From CAVUWL01 sp963700105 (GTDB lineage Bacteria; Actinomycetota; Thermoleophilia; Solirubrobacterales; 70-9), in assembly GCA_963700105.1 (NCBI GenBank), contig CAVOWL010000004.1:868001-932000 (forward strand): a stretch of 64,000 nucleotides of DNA, in the 5' to 3' direction. Within the stretch, counting starts at the first letter, position 1, and every line of letters begins with the position of its first letter. Below the pieces are notes generated by a model. That model was given only the letters and a program-made list of their open reading frames with translations, did no database searches and had not been told where the DNA came from. A program made the position numbers and the translations under genes. This document shows positions 1-8,446 of the stretch, piece by piece.

Positions 1-1
1 T

Positions 2-946
2 CCCAAAGCCGAGGTCAAGAAGGAGTACTACGCGGGCGTCGTGTGGGACGGAACCGCGAAGCGGCCGCTGCTTTTGTTCAGCGATATGGGTGGCATCGAC
101 ATCGAGGAGGTGGCCGACACCCACCCCGACCACGTCGGCCGTGCCCACCTCTCCAACCTGCTGCCGATCTCTGACTTTGAGGCCAAGCAGGCGATCGCGG
201 CGACCGGGGTCAGCGGGTCCCAGCTGGTTCGAGCGACCCCGATCCTGGCCCGCCTCGCCCGCCTCTTTCGCGACTACGACATGACCCTGGCAGAGATCAA
301 CCCATTGGCCGAGCTAAGCGACGGGCGCTTCGTCGCCCTCGACGCCCACATGGAGATGGAGAACGAGGCGGTCGGGCGCCAGAAAGCGCTGCTGCGAGAC
401 AGCCTCGAGATCGACCCAGAGGACAGCCGCGAGGCCTATCAACCCTCGCAGTTTGAGCGCAATGTGGCGGCGATTGATGCGGCCGATCACCGCGGGGTGA
501 TACAGGGCAAGGATCACGGCTTTGAGGGGAACCTGGGCCTGGTTATCGGTGCCGGCGGGGGCTCGCTGACCCTCACCGACGCGGTCAGAAGCCAGGGCGG
601 AAAGCCCGCCAACTACTCAGAGATCGGCGGCAATCCATCCGTCGCTAAGGCCTGCGGCCTGGCCAAGCAGGTGCTCGAAAAGGACGGGGTGGAAAAGATC
701 GCGGTGATGATGTCGATCGTCTCCAACACCCGCGTTGACATCGTCGCGCGCGGCGTGATCAAGGCCTGCTTGGAGCTCGACCGCGATCCCGCTGAGACGA
801 TCGCGATCTTTCGCATTCCCGGTGCCTGGGAGGAGGAGGGATTCAAGATCCTCAAGCGCTACGGGGTGGAGTACTGCGACCGATCGGTCTCGATGTGGGA
901 GGCGGCGCGGCGCGCGGTGGAGAAGATCCAGGGAGCCCCAGCGTGA
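2..946 (+). CDS. Succinyl-CoA synthetase-like (NDP-forming acyl-CoA ligase) beta subunit, 5'-truncated by window edge
   Basis: The reading frame is open from base 2, so the gene starts outside the window; 314 codons are visible. The protein matches the C-terminal part of a SucC-type beta subunit: the end of the ATP-grasp domain (AEINPLAEL, then ALDAHMEME) followed by the CoA-ligase flavodoxin-like domain (GLVIGAGGGSLTLTDAV). The family forms acyl-CoA from acid, CoA and ATP/GTP, or runs in reverse. The usual SucC phosphate-loop region (NFLDVGG-like) reads NYSEIGGNPS here, so the acid substrate may not be succinate. The stop overlaps the alpha-subunit start by 4 bases (GTGA). Being first in a beta-oxidation operon suggests acyl-CoA or dicarboxyl-CoA turnover; that is inference. 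Confidence 0.85.
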   Translation, partial: PKAEVKKEYYAGVVWDGTAKRPLLLFSDMGGIDIEEVADTHPDHVGRAHLSNLLPISDFEAKQAIAATGVSGSQLVRATPILARLARLFRDYDMTLAEINPLAELSDGRFVALDAHMEMENEAVGRQKALLRDSLEIDPEDSREAYQPSQFERNVAAIDAADHRGVIQGKDHGFEGNLGLVIGAGGGSLTLTDAVRSQGGKPANYSEIGGNPSVAKACGLAKQVLEKDGVEKIAVMMSIVSNTRVDIVARGVIKACLELDRDPAETIAIFRIPGAWEEEGFKILKRYGVEYCDRSVSMWEAARRAVEKIQGAPA

Positions 947-1860
947 GCATCCTTTTGAGCAAGGAGACGACCTTCATCGTCCAGGGAATCACCGGACGCG
1001 AGGCGGTCAACCTGACCCGGGAGTGTCTGGACTACGGCTCCAAGGTGGTCGGCGGCGTCACCCCGGGTCGAAAGGGTCGTGAGGTCCACGGCGTCGCGGT
1101 CTTTGACACCGTCGCCCAGGCGGTCGAGAACTACGGCGCCCAGATCGACGGCTCGGTTGTAACCGTCCCCCCCGCCTTCACCAAGGACGCGGTATTTGAG
1201 GCGATCGAGAACGGGATCGGGCTGATCGTGATCGTCACCGAGCGGATCCCGCGCCGCGACGTTGCCGAGATGGTCGAGCTGGCAGGCATGCGCGGGGCGC
1301 GGATCATCGGCCCCAACTGCCTCGGGTTGATCGTGCCGGGGGTATGCAAGATGGGCGGGATCGGCGGTCCGGCAAAAGACGCCGCCAAGGCCTACGCACC
1401 CGGTCCGGTGGGGGTGATGAGCCGCTCGGGCGGAATGACCACCGAGATCTCCTCCTCGCTGACCCAAGCCGGCCTCGGGGTTTCCACGGCGGTCTCGATC
1501 GGCGGCGATGCGATCATCGGCTCCACCTACGCCGAGCTGATGCCCTACTTCGAGGCCGATCAGGAGACCGAGGCGATCGTGATCTACACCGAGCCGGGCG
1601 GGCGGATGGAGGCACAGCTCTCCGAGTGGGTCTCTGAGCACCAATCGCGGCTTCCGATCGTCGCCTTCATGGCGGGCAAGTTCATGGACGATGAGGAGAT
1701 GAAGGGAATGAGCTTCGGCCACGCCGGAACGATCGTGGAGGGCGTGGAGGACACCGCAACCGAGAAGATCGCCCGCCTTAAGGCAGCCGGAATCGGCGTC
1801 GTGGAGCGAATCGATCAGATTCCCGCCGCGGTCGCAGAGAAGCTGGGGAGGGAGCTCTGA
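943..1860 (+). CDS. Succinyl-CoA synthetase-like alpha subunit
   Basis: Partner of the preceding beta subunit, 305 aa, the normal SucD length. An N-terminal CoA-binding Rossmann domain carries VQGITGREA and GGVTPGRKG, then IGPNCLGLI; the C-terminal ligase domain has SRSGGMTTE, and the phosphohistidine lies in SFGHAGTIVEG. The canonical GEIGG near the active site is TEPGG, matching the divergence seen in the beta subunit. The GTG at 943 is chosen because it overlaps the upstream TGA (GTGA) and gives the standard N-terminus; an in-frame start further upstream would add 16 unrelated residues. It overlaps the ferredoxin start by one base (TGATG), so the three genes are very likely co-translated. 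Confidence 0.87.
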   Translation: MSILLSKETTFIVQGITGREAVNLTRECLDYGSKVVGGVTPGRKGREVHGVAVFDTVAQAVENYGAQIDGSVVTVPPAFTKDAVFEAIENGIGLIVIVTERIPRRDVAEMVELAGMRGARIIGPNCLGLIVPGVCKMGGIGGPAKDAAKAYAPGPVGVMSRSGGMTTEISSSLTQAGLGVSTAVSIGGDAIIGSTYAELMPYFEADQETEAIVIYTEPGGRMEAQLSEWVSEHQSRLPIVAFMAGKFMDDEEMKGMSFGHAGTIVEGVEDTATEKIARLKAAGIGVVERIDQIPAAVAEKLGREL

Positions 1861-2093
1861 TGGCCGCTGCCCTGCAGCGCGTATTCATCGACGTCGAAAT
1901 CGATGCCTCGATCGCCACTGATCGCGACTTGGCGGCAAAGCTCGAGGAGGTCTGCCCGGTCGACATCTTCAAAGCCGGCGATCAGGGGGTTGAGATCGTT
2001 GCGGAGAACCTCGATGAGTGCGTCCTTTGCAACCTCTGCGTCGACGCAGCCCCAGCGGGTGCGCTCACCGTGATCAAGCTCTACGAGCGCTAG
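1860..2093 (+). CDS. Small 4Fe-4S ferredoxin-like protein
   Basis: A 77-aa acidic protein. A CPVDIF motif (Cys 32 region) is followed about 26 residues later by ECVLCNLC, giving a C...C-x2-C-x2-C set: four cysteines, enough for one 4Fe-4S cluster. The CP cysteine that normally closes a CxxCxxCxxxCP motif is Ala here (VDAAP), so the fourth ligand is probably the upstream CP cysteine, as in the single-cluster domain of archaeal RNA polymerase subunit D and FixX-like proteins. Its start overlaps the sucD-like stop by one base. It could carry electrons for the acyl-CoA dehydrogenases or a 2-oxoacid step; that role is inference. Confidence 0.75.
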   Translation: MAAALQRVFIDVEIDASIATDRDLAAKLEEVCPVDIFKAGDQGVEIVAENLDECVLCNLCVDAAPAGALTVIKLYER

Positions 2094-2190
2094 GCGACGC
2101 TGGTCGCTGCGGCCGGGGGCCCCGGTCCCGGCGACGCCGACCATTTTTGCCACGCGACCCAGTTGCCGTCAGCTGAGCGAGGGGGAAGCG

Positions 2191-2226
2191 CAGATATCGG
2201 TGCGCTAACCTCTGCACCGATATCTG
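2191..2226. promoter_or_regulatory. 13-bp perfect inverted repeat upstream of the thiolase, candidate operator
   Basis: CAGATATCGGTGC (2191-2203) and its exact reverse complement (2214-2226) flank a 10-base spacer. It is in the 159-bp gap between the ferredoxin and thiolase genes, ending 26 bases before the TTG start. No T-run follows, so an operator for a dimeric regulator or an RNA hairpin fits better than an intrinsic terminator. Confidence 0.5.
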
Positions 2227-2252
2227 TAACGTTTGATGGAAGGTGAGCCCAG

Positions 2253-3545
2253 TTGATCGATAGCCCCCGCCGCGTCGCCGTGATCGGCGGCAACCGGATT
2301 CCCTTTGCGCGCTCTGACAGCGCCTACGCCCACGCCTCAAACCAGGACCTGCTGACGGCAGCGCTAGACGGCCTGATCGAGCGCTTTGACCTCGCCGGTG
2401 AGCGCCTCGGCGAGGTCGCGGGGGGCGCCGTTTTAAAGCACTCCCGCGACCGCGACCTGACCCGCGAGAGCCTGCTCGGCACCCGCCTGGCGCCGGAGAC
2501 GCCCGCCTATGACGTCCAGCAGGCCTGCGGCACCGGGCTTGAGACGACGATCGCGGTCGCCAATAAGATCGCCCTCGGCCAGATCGACGCCGGTATCGCC
2601 TGCGGCGCCGACACAACCTCCGATGCCCCGATCGCCCTCAACGAGCAGCTGCGCGAGACCCTGCTTGAGGCAAACCGGCAGCGCTCAACGGCGGCCAAGC
2701 TGCGGGCCCTGACCGGCCTTCGCCCCGGCCATATCGTGCCGGCGATTCCACGCAACGAGGAGCCGCGCACCGGCCTCTCGATGGGCGAGCACTGCGCGCT
2801 GATGGCAACCGAGTGGGGAATCGGGCGCTCCGAGCAGGACGAGCTCGCCCTCGCCAGCCACCACAAGCTCGCCGCTGCCTATGAGCGCGGATTCTTTGAG
2901 GACCTGCTCACCCCCTACCTCGGCCTCGAGCGCGACCAAAACCTGCGCCCGGACTCTGACCCCGAGAAGCTGGCCAAGCTCGGGCCGGTGTTCGGGGGGC
3001 CGCAGGGAACCATGACCGCGGCCAACTCGACCCCGCTCAGCGATGGAGCGGCGGCGGTGCTGCTGGCCAGCGAGGCCTGGGCGGCGGAGCGCGAGCTGCC
3101 CGTCCTCGCCTACCTGAGCGAGGCCCAGACCGCGGCGGTCGATCACGTCCACAAGCGCGAAGGCCTTTTGATGGCCCCCGCCTACGCGATGCCGATGATG
3201 CTCGATCGGGCCGGACTCAAACTCGCTGATTTCAACTACTACGAGATCCACGAGGCCTTCGCCGCGCAGGTGCTGTGCACCCTGCGCGCCTGGGAGGACC
3301 CGGTCTTCTGCAAGGAGCGCCTCGGCCGCAAGGAGCCATTTGGCTCGATCGAGCCGGCCAAGCTGAACGTCAACGGCGGCTCGCTCGCCGCCGGACATCC
3401 CTTCGCGGCCACCGGCGGGCGGATCGTCGCCGGACTCGCCAAGCAACTGCACGAAAACGGAGGCCGCGGGGTGATCAGCATCTGCGCGGCCGGAGGCCAG
3501 GGTGTTGTCGCGATGCTCGAAGCACCCGGGGTAAACGATGAGTGA
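2253..3545 (+). CDS. fadA2: Acetyl-CoA C-acyltransferase (FadA2-like thiolase)
   Basis: A 430-aa thiolase, full length for the family, catalysing thiolytic cleavage of 3-ketoacyl-CoA (or the reverse condensation). The nucleophile is Cys92 in QQACGTGLE; the catalytic histidines are in IHEAFA (about 333) and GHPFAATGGR (His382); the second active Cys411 is in CAAGGQG. The TTG start at 2253 follows a purine-rich GGAAGGTGAG and gives a normal N-terminus. The stop overlaps the next gene by 8 bases. The order thiolase, two-domain FabG, MaoC hydratase, acyl-CoA dehydrogenase is that of mycobacterial fadA2 (Rv0243), fabG4 (Rv0242c), htdX (Rv0241c), fadE5 (Rv0244c), which supports the symbol. Confidence 0.9.
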   Translation: MIDSPRRVAVIGGNRIPFARSDSAYAHASNQDLLTAALDGLIERFDLAGERLGEVAGGAVLKHSRDRDLTRESLLGTRLAPETPAYDVQQACGTGLETTIAVANKIALGQIDAGIACGADTTSDAPIALNEQLRETLLEANRQRSTAAKLRALTGLRPGHIVPAIPRNEEPRTGLSMGEHCALMATEWGIGRSEQDELALASHHKLAAAYERGFFEDLLTPYLGLERDQNLRPDSDPEKLAKLGPVFGGPQGTMTAANSTPLSDGAAAVLLASEAWAAERELPVLAYLSEAQTAAVDHVHKREGLLMAPAYAMPMMLDRAGLKLADFNYYEIHEAFAAQVLCTLRAWEDPVFCKERLGRKEPFGSIEPAKLNVNGGSLAAGHPFAATGGRIVAGLAKQLHENGGRGVISICAAGGQGVVAMLEAPGVNDE

Positions 3546-4935
3546 TCGCTACGCCCAGATCGTCAACGCGCCGATCGCCGCCACGGTTGCCGCCCAGCTG
3601 GGGCTACCGCGCCCCACCCGACTCGATCGCCACCGCCGGGGAGAGCCGCTGATCGCCGGCACCGTGCTGGTTGGCGCGGCCCCAGGCGGCGGCCTCAGCG
3701 GGGCGCTTGCGCGGGTCCTCGCCGAGGCCAAAGTCAGCGCTGCGACTACTCCCGAGAAGCCGCTTCGCGAGGCCGCCGCCGGGGCGGGCCTTGACGCCAG
3801 CATCTTTAACCCCGAGGGCGGTGCCGAGCGCTTCAGGGGGCTGGTCTTTGACGCCTCGGGAATCGCGGACTCCACCGAGCTCTTGGAGCTACAGAGGTTC
3901 TTTTACCCCGCCAGCGCGAGACTCGAGCGAAACGGACGGGTGATCGTGCTCGCCAGGCCTCCCTCAGAGTGCGATTTAACCCGCGCCGCAACCGCCCAGC
4001 GCGCCCTTGAGGGCTTCACCCGCTCGCTCGGCAAGGAGCTCGGCGCGCGCGGCTCAACGGTGCAACTGGTGCGCGTCTCCTCGGGTGCCGAGGAACAGCT
4101 CGACTCGACCCTGCGCTTCCTGCTCTCGCCGCGCTCGGCCTACGTCTCGGGTCAGCTGATTCGGGTCGGGATGGGGGTCACCGCCACCCCCGAGATCGAC
4201 TGGGAGCACCCGCTGCAGGGAAAGCTCGCGCTGATCACCGGAGCCTCGCGTGGGATCGGCGCCGCGATCGCCACCACCCTGGCTCGCGACGGAGCCTCGG
4301 TGGTGGGGCTCGACGTCCCGGCGGCCGAGGGCGAGCTTCGCCGCCTCTGCGCCGAGCTGGGCGGGGAAGCTCTCAGCCTTGACATAACCGCCGCGGATGC
4401 CCCCGCGCGGATCGCCGAGCGTTTCGCCGATGGAGTCGACGTGGTCGTCCACAACGCCGGGGTCACCCGCGATCGAACCATCGCCAAGATGCCGGCCGAT
4501 CGCTGGAGTGAGCTGATGGAGATCAACCTCTCAAGCGAGGAGCGCATCAACGACGCGCTGCTGGGGGAAGGGGCGCTGGCAAAAAACGGCCGCATCGTCT
4601 GCGTCTCATCGATGTCGGGAATCGCCGGCAACCCTGGGCAGACCAACTACGCCACTTCCAAGGCAGGCGTGATCGGCATGGTCGAGGCGCTGGCTCCCGA
4701 ACTCGCCCAGCGCGCCGCGACGATCAACGCGGTGGCGCCGGGATTCATCGAGACGAAAATGACCGCCGCGATGCCGCTCGGCCCGCGCGAAGTGGGTCGG
4801 CGGATGAACAGCCTCTCCCAGGGCGGACTTCCGATCGACGTGGCCGAGGCGATCGCCTTCTTCGCCAGCCCCGCCTCGACCGGTATCAACGGCAACGTGG
4901 TGCGGGTCTGCGGCCAGAGCCTCCTGGGTGCCTGA
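3538..4935 (+). CDS. fabG4: Two-domain 3-ketoacyl reductase (FabG4-like, high-molecular-weight FabG)
   Basis: A 465-aa SDR made of an N-terminal non-catalytic flavodoxin-like domain (about 1-220) and a C-terminal ketoreductase. The catalytic half shows TGASRGIG (235-241), HNAGVT (NAG 306-308), the Ser in CVSSMSG (357-358) and YATSK (Tyr371, Lys375). Asp259 at the end of beta-2 (LDVP) suggests NAD(H) rather than NADP(H), as in mycobacterial FabG4. It would interconvert 3-ketoacyl- and 3-hydroxyacyl-CoA. The ATG overlaps the thiolase stop, and its own stop overlaps the hydratase start. Confidence 0.9.
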   Translation: MSDRYAQIVNAPIAATVAAQLGLPRPTRLDRHRRGEPLIAGTVLVGAAPGGGLSGALARVLAEAKVSAATTPEKPLREAAAGAGLDASIFNPEGGAERFRGLVFDASGIADSTELLELQRFFYPASARLERNGRVIVLARPPSECDLTRAATAQRALEGFTRSLGKELGARGSTVQLVRVSSGAEEQLDSTLRFLLSPRSAYVSGQLIRVGMGVTATPEIDWEHPLQGKLALITGASRGIGAAIATTLARDGASVVGLDVPAAEGELRRLCAELGGEALSLDITAADAPARIAERFADGVDVVVHNAGVTRDRTIAKMPADRWSELMEINLSSEERINDALLGEGALAKNGRIVCVSSMSGIAGNPGQTNYATSKAGVIGMVEALAPELAQRAATINAVAPGFIETKMTAAMPLGPREVGRRMNSLSQGGLPIDVAEAIAFFASPASTGINGNVVRVCGQSLLGA

Positions 4936-5869
4936 GATGGCGAGCCGGACCCTGACTTCAGCACCCGCGATCTTGCCGCTCTATGCCCGCGCCGCCGCCC
5001 CGATCATCCCAGGAGCCTCGCTTTTGCCCTTCGTGCCTGGCGGCGGCGGGGAGGTTCCCGATCTCGATCTCTCCCTGAGCGGGGTGCGGGCCAAGCCGGC
5101 GGCGCTCGCGGCCTACGCCAGGGTCTGTGGCTTCGCACTTCGCGACCACCTCCCCCCCACCTATCCGCAGGTGCTGGCCTTCCCGCTGCAGATGGCCGTT
5201 ATGGCCGACGGGCGCTTTCCCTTCGGCGCGGTCGGCCTGATCCACATCGAAAATCAGATCGTCCAGCACCGCCCGATCGGGGTGGGCGAGGAGCTGGTCC
5301 TGCGGGTGCGCCCGACCAAGCTCATGCCCCATCAGCGCGGACAGACCTTCAGCCTCAAAAGCGAAGCGAGAATCGGCCGCCAGAAGGTCTGGGAGGCAAC
5401 CTCGACGATGCTTCATCGCGGCGGCGAGAAGGCGGCGGGGGAGGCCGCTGGCGCTCGGGGCCCGCTGGCGACAGGGGAGCTGGAGTTGGCGAGCGTTGCC
5501 CAGTGGCGCCTCGGCGCTGATCTGGGGCGCCGCTACGCGGCGGTCTCGGGTGATCGGAACCCGATTCACATGCATTCTCTGACCGCCAAGCCGCTCGGCT
5601 TCGGGGCGGCGATCGCGCACGGCATGTGGACCAAGGCGCGCTGCCTGGCGGCACTTGAGAGCCGTCTCCCCGACGCCTATAGCGTCCTCGTCGACTTCCG
5701 CCGCCCGATCCTCCTGCCCTCAACCGTGGCGTTTGCAAGCGCCCCCGACGGCACCGCGATCGACTTCGCCGTGCGCGATGCAAAGCGCCATACCCTCCAC
5801 CTCGAGGGCAGAATCGAGCCGGCAGAGCTAAAACCGAAAGCCAAAAGCAAAAGGAAAAAAGCAAAGTGA
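4928..5869 (+). CDS. htdX: MaoC-like (R)-3-hydroxyacyl-thioester dehydratase (HtdX-like)
   Basis: A 313-aa double hot-dog protein that hydrates enoyl-CoA or dehydrates 3-hydroxyacyl-CoA. The C-terminal hot-dog has the hydratase-2 motif: YAAVSGDRNPIHMH with Asp209 and His214, then GFGAAIAHGMW. The N-terminal half (about 60-165) is the non-catalytic hot-dog. The last 12 residues are strongly Lys-rich, an odd tail of unknown role. GTG 4928 overlaps the upstream stop; an ATG at 4937, one base after that stop, is an equally plausible start. The stop overlaps the next start as GTGA. Confidence 0.88.
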   Translation: MPEMASRTLTSAPAILPLYARAAAPIIPGASLLPFVPGGGGEVPDLDLSLSGVRAKPAALAAYARVCGFALRDHLPPTYPQVLAFPLQMAVMADGRFPFGAVGLIHIENQIVQHRPIGVGEELVLRVRPTKLMPHQRGQTFSLKSEARIGRQKVWEATSTMLHRGGEKAAGEAAGARGPLATGELELASVAQWRLGADLGRRYAAVSGDRNPIHMHSLTAKPLGFGAAIAHGMWTKARCLAALESRLPDAYSVLVDFRRPILLPSTVAFASAPDGTAIDFAVRDAKRHTLHLEGRIEPAELKPKAKSKRKKAK

Positions 5870-7203
5870 ATCCCACCGATACCGAGGCCCCGCTCTCAGA
5901 GCGTGGCATGGGCCTGGGCCTGCGAGCGCTGAATCGCCTCGCCGGATATGAGCTGCTCGATCGACTCGGGATCCGCAAAGCGCTTGAGCGAGTGGTCTTT
6001 CAGGCATCCAAGAACGGGTTTCGCTCTGCGACGGTCGCCGGGCGAACCTTCAAGGCGGCCCAAAAGCTTGCCCAACCTGCCCGCCAGGCCAAGGCCAGAT
6101 CTCACGGACTCTTCGACCTCACCCCCACCGACGAGCAGCAGATGTTCGCCGAGGCGGTGCGCTCCTTTTCGCAGGAGAAGGTCCGCCCGGCGGCCCTCGA
6201 GGCCGATGCCGCTGCCGCGGCTCCGCCCGAGCTGCTAGCCCAGGCCGCCGAGCTCGGGGTCAACATGCTCGGCGTCCCCGAGGAGCTGGGCGGGGTGATG
6301 GCCGAGCAATCGTCGGTGACCTGCACCCTGATCGGCGAGGCGCTTGGCAACGGAGACATGGGGATCGCCTACGCTGCCCTGGCTCCCGGAGCGGTGGCGA
6401 CCGCGATCGCTCGCTGGGGCAGCGCCGAGCAGGAGGCCACCTACCTGCCCGCATTCACCGACGAGGACACCCCCGCGGCGGCCCTGGCGCTACTTGAGTC
6501 ACGACCGCTCTTTGACCCGCTGAAGCTGCAGACCAGGGCACGCAAGAGCGCCACGGGATGGACCCTCGACGGTGCCAAGTCGCTGCTCGCCCGCGCAAAG
6601 GAGTGCGAGCTCTTCGTGGTCGGCGCCGAGGCAGAGGGAATCGGACCGGCGCTGTTTGTGATCGAGTCCGGTGCTGAGGGCCTCGCGGTCGAAGCAGAGC
6701 CGGCGATGGGCCTGCGCGCCGCTAGCACCGGTCGCCTCCATCTGCAAGACGTGAAGGTTCCCGATCAGGCCCTGCTCGGCGAGGGCCGCCGCGAGGACTA
6801 CATCGAGTGCGTCAATCGCTCGCGCATCGCATGGTGCTCGCTTGCCGTCGGCACCGCCCAGGCGGTTCTTGATTACGTGATCCCCTACGTCAACGAACGC
6901 AGCGCCTTCGGGGAGCCGATCTCCAACCGCCAGGCGGTCGCCTTCGCGGTCTCTGATATCGGGATCGAGTCCGACGGGATGCGACTCGCCACCTACCGCG
7001 CGGCGAGCCGCGCCGATCGTGGCGAGAAGTTCGACCGCGAGACGGCGCTCGCCCGCCGGCTCTGCGCCGCGAAGGGAATGCGAATCGGCTCAGAAGGCGT
7101 CCAGCTTCTGGGCGGACACGGATATATCAAGGAGCACCCGGTCGAGCGCTGGTACCGCGACCTTCGTGCGGCGGGCGTGATGGAGGGCGCCCTGCTCGTC
7201 TAG
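5866..7203 (+). CDS. Acyl-CoA dehydrogenase (FadE family) with N-terminal extension
   Basis: A 445-aa FAD-dependent acyl-CoA dehydrogenase that would make the trans-2-enoyl-CoA used by the adjacent hydratase. The usual fold begins near residue 85 (LTPTDEQQMFAEAVRSF), preceded by about 80 basic, helical residues not found in ordinary short-chain enzymes. The C-terminal domain has GSEGVQLLGGHGYIKEHPVE and ends RWYRDLRAAGVMEGALLV, so the Glu at the EGT position is kept although Thr is Ala. It is translationally coupled to the hydratase (GTGA). Substrate length cannot be read from sequence. Confidence 0.87.
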   Translation: MNPTDTEAPLSERGMGLGLRALNRLAGYELLDRLGIRKALERVVFQASKNGFRSATVAGRTFKAAQKLAQPARQAKARSHGLFDLTPTDEQQMFAEAVRSFSQEKVRPAALEADAAAAAPPELLAQAAELGVNMLGVPEELGGVMAEQSSVTCTLIGEALGNGDMGIAYAALAPGAVATAIARWGSAEQEATYLPAFTDEDTPAAALALLESRPLFDPLKLQTRARKSATGWTLDGAKSLLARAKECELFVVGAEAEGIGPALFVIESGAEGLAVEAEPAMGLRAASTGRLHLQDVKVPDQALLGEGRREDYIECVNRSRIAWCSLAVGTAQAVLDYVIPYVNERSAFGEPISNRQAVAFAVSDIGIESDGMRLATYRAASRADRGEKFDRETALARRLCAAKGMRIGSEGVQLLGGHGYIKEHPVERWYRDLRAAGVMEGALLV

Positions 7204-7217
7204 AGCCCAAAAAGAAG

Positions 7218-8435
7218 ATGATCAATCTCGAGACACCGAAGAAGTTCAAGCCCCTGATCGGCCAGGCCCACCAGGTCGCCACCGAGGTCTTTCGGCCAAT
7301 CTCGCGCAAGTATGACTCCGCCGAGCACGGCTATCCCAAAGAGCTCGACATGCTCGCCTCGCTGATTGATGGGATGAGCGAGGGCGCCGATATCGGCGGC
7401 GCCGGAGCTGGCGGCGTTGGCCGCGGCGAGCAGGCCGGCGGTGCGGATGGAGAAAACCGCAACGGCTCCAACCTCTCGACCGCGCTCAGCGTGATCGAGC
7501 TCTGCTCGGGCGACGTCGGCCTTTTGCTCTCGATGCCCGGCCAGGGCCTCGGCAACTCCGCGATCGCCTCGGTCGCTTCAGAGGAGCAGCTTGAGCGCTA
7601 CGGGGGGCGCTGGGCGGCGATGGCGATCACCGAGCCCGAGGCCGGCTCAGACTCCGCCTCGATCCGCACCACCGCCGAGCTCGACGGCGAGGAATACGTC
7701 CTAAACGGGGAGAAGATCTACGTGACCGCGGGCGAGCGGGCCGAGCTGGTCGTCGTCTGGGCAACCCTCGATCGCTCCAAGGGGCGGGCGGCAATCAAGT
7801 CATTCATCGTCGAGCGCTCCAACCCCGGGATGAAGCTCGACCGACTCGAGCACAAGCTCGGGATCCGCGCCTCCGACACGGCGGCCTTTTTACTCGAGAA
7901 CTGTCGCGTGCCCAAAGAGGCGCTGCTGGGCAACCCCGAGATCGATGTGAAACAGGGCTTTGGCGGTGCGATGCAGACCTTCGACAACACCCGCCCCCTG
8001 GTCGCCGCGATGGCGGTCGGCGTCGCCCGCGCCTCCCTGGAGGAGACGCGCGGCCAGCTGGCCGGGGCCGGAGTCGAGATCGATTACTCCACCCCCGCCC
8101 TCTGCCAGCCCGCTGCGGCGGCCCGCTTCTTGGAGATGGAGGCCGACTATGAGGCGGCACGCCTCCTCACCCTGCAGGCGGCCTGGATGGCAGATAACGG
8201 CAAGCCAAACTCGCTGCAGGCCTCGATGGCAAAGGCCAAGGCAGGTCGCACCTGCGTCGAGGTGGCGCTGGGCTGCGTCGAGCTCTGTGGCAGCCTCGGC
8301 TACGGCGAGGGCGCGCTGCTTGAGAAGTGGGCGCGCGACGCAAAGATCCTCGACATCTTCGAGGGTACCCAGCAGATCCAGCTGCTGATAGTTGCCCGCC
8401 AACTGCTCGGCAAGAGCTCAGCAGAGCTCAAATAG
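7218..8435 (+). CDS. Acyl-CoA dehydrogenase (FadE family)
   Basis: A 405-aa second acyl-CoA dehydrogenase, 14 bases after the first. Family motifs are AITEPEAGSDSAS (flavin/substrate region), CGSLGYGEG and a C-terminal catalytic Glu in IFEGTQQIQLL. A Gly/Ala-rich stretch with acidic residues (about 58-82) interrupts the N-terminal helical domain. Two adjacent FadE paralogues could form a heteromer or cover different chain lengths; heterotetrameric steroid side-chain dehydrogenases of actinobacteria are a precedent for adjacent pairs. This appears to be the last gene of the operon. Confidence 0.88.
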   Translation: MINLETPKKFKPLIGQAHQVATEVFRPISRKYDSAEHGYPKELDMLASLIDGMSEGADIGGAGAGGVGRGEQAGGADGENRNGSNLSTALSVIELCSGDVGLLLSMPGQGLGNSAIASVASEEQLERYGGRWAAMAITEPEAGSDSASIRTTAELDGEEYVLNGEKIYVTAGERAELVVVWATLDRSKGRAAIKSFIVERSNPGMKLDRLEHKLGIRASDTAAFLLENCRVPKEALLGNPEIDVKQGFGGAMQTFDNTRPLVAAMAVGVARASLEETRGQLAGAGVEIDYSTPALCQPAAAARFLEMEADYEAARLLTLQAAWMADNGKPNSLQASMAKAKAGRTCVEVALGCVELCGSLGYGEGALLEKWARDAKILDIFEGTQQIQLLIVARQLLGKSSAELK

Positions 8436-8446
8436 GATCAAGGATC

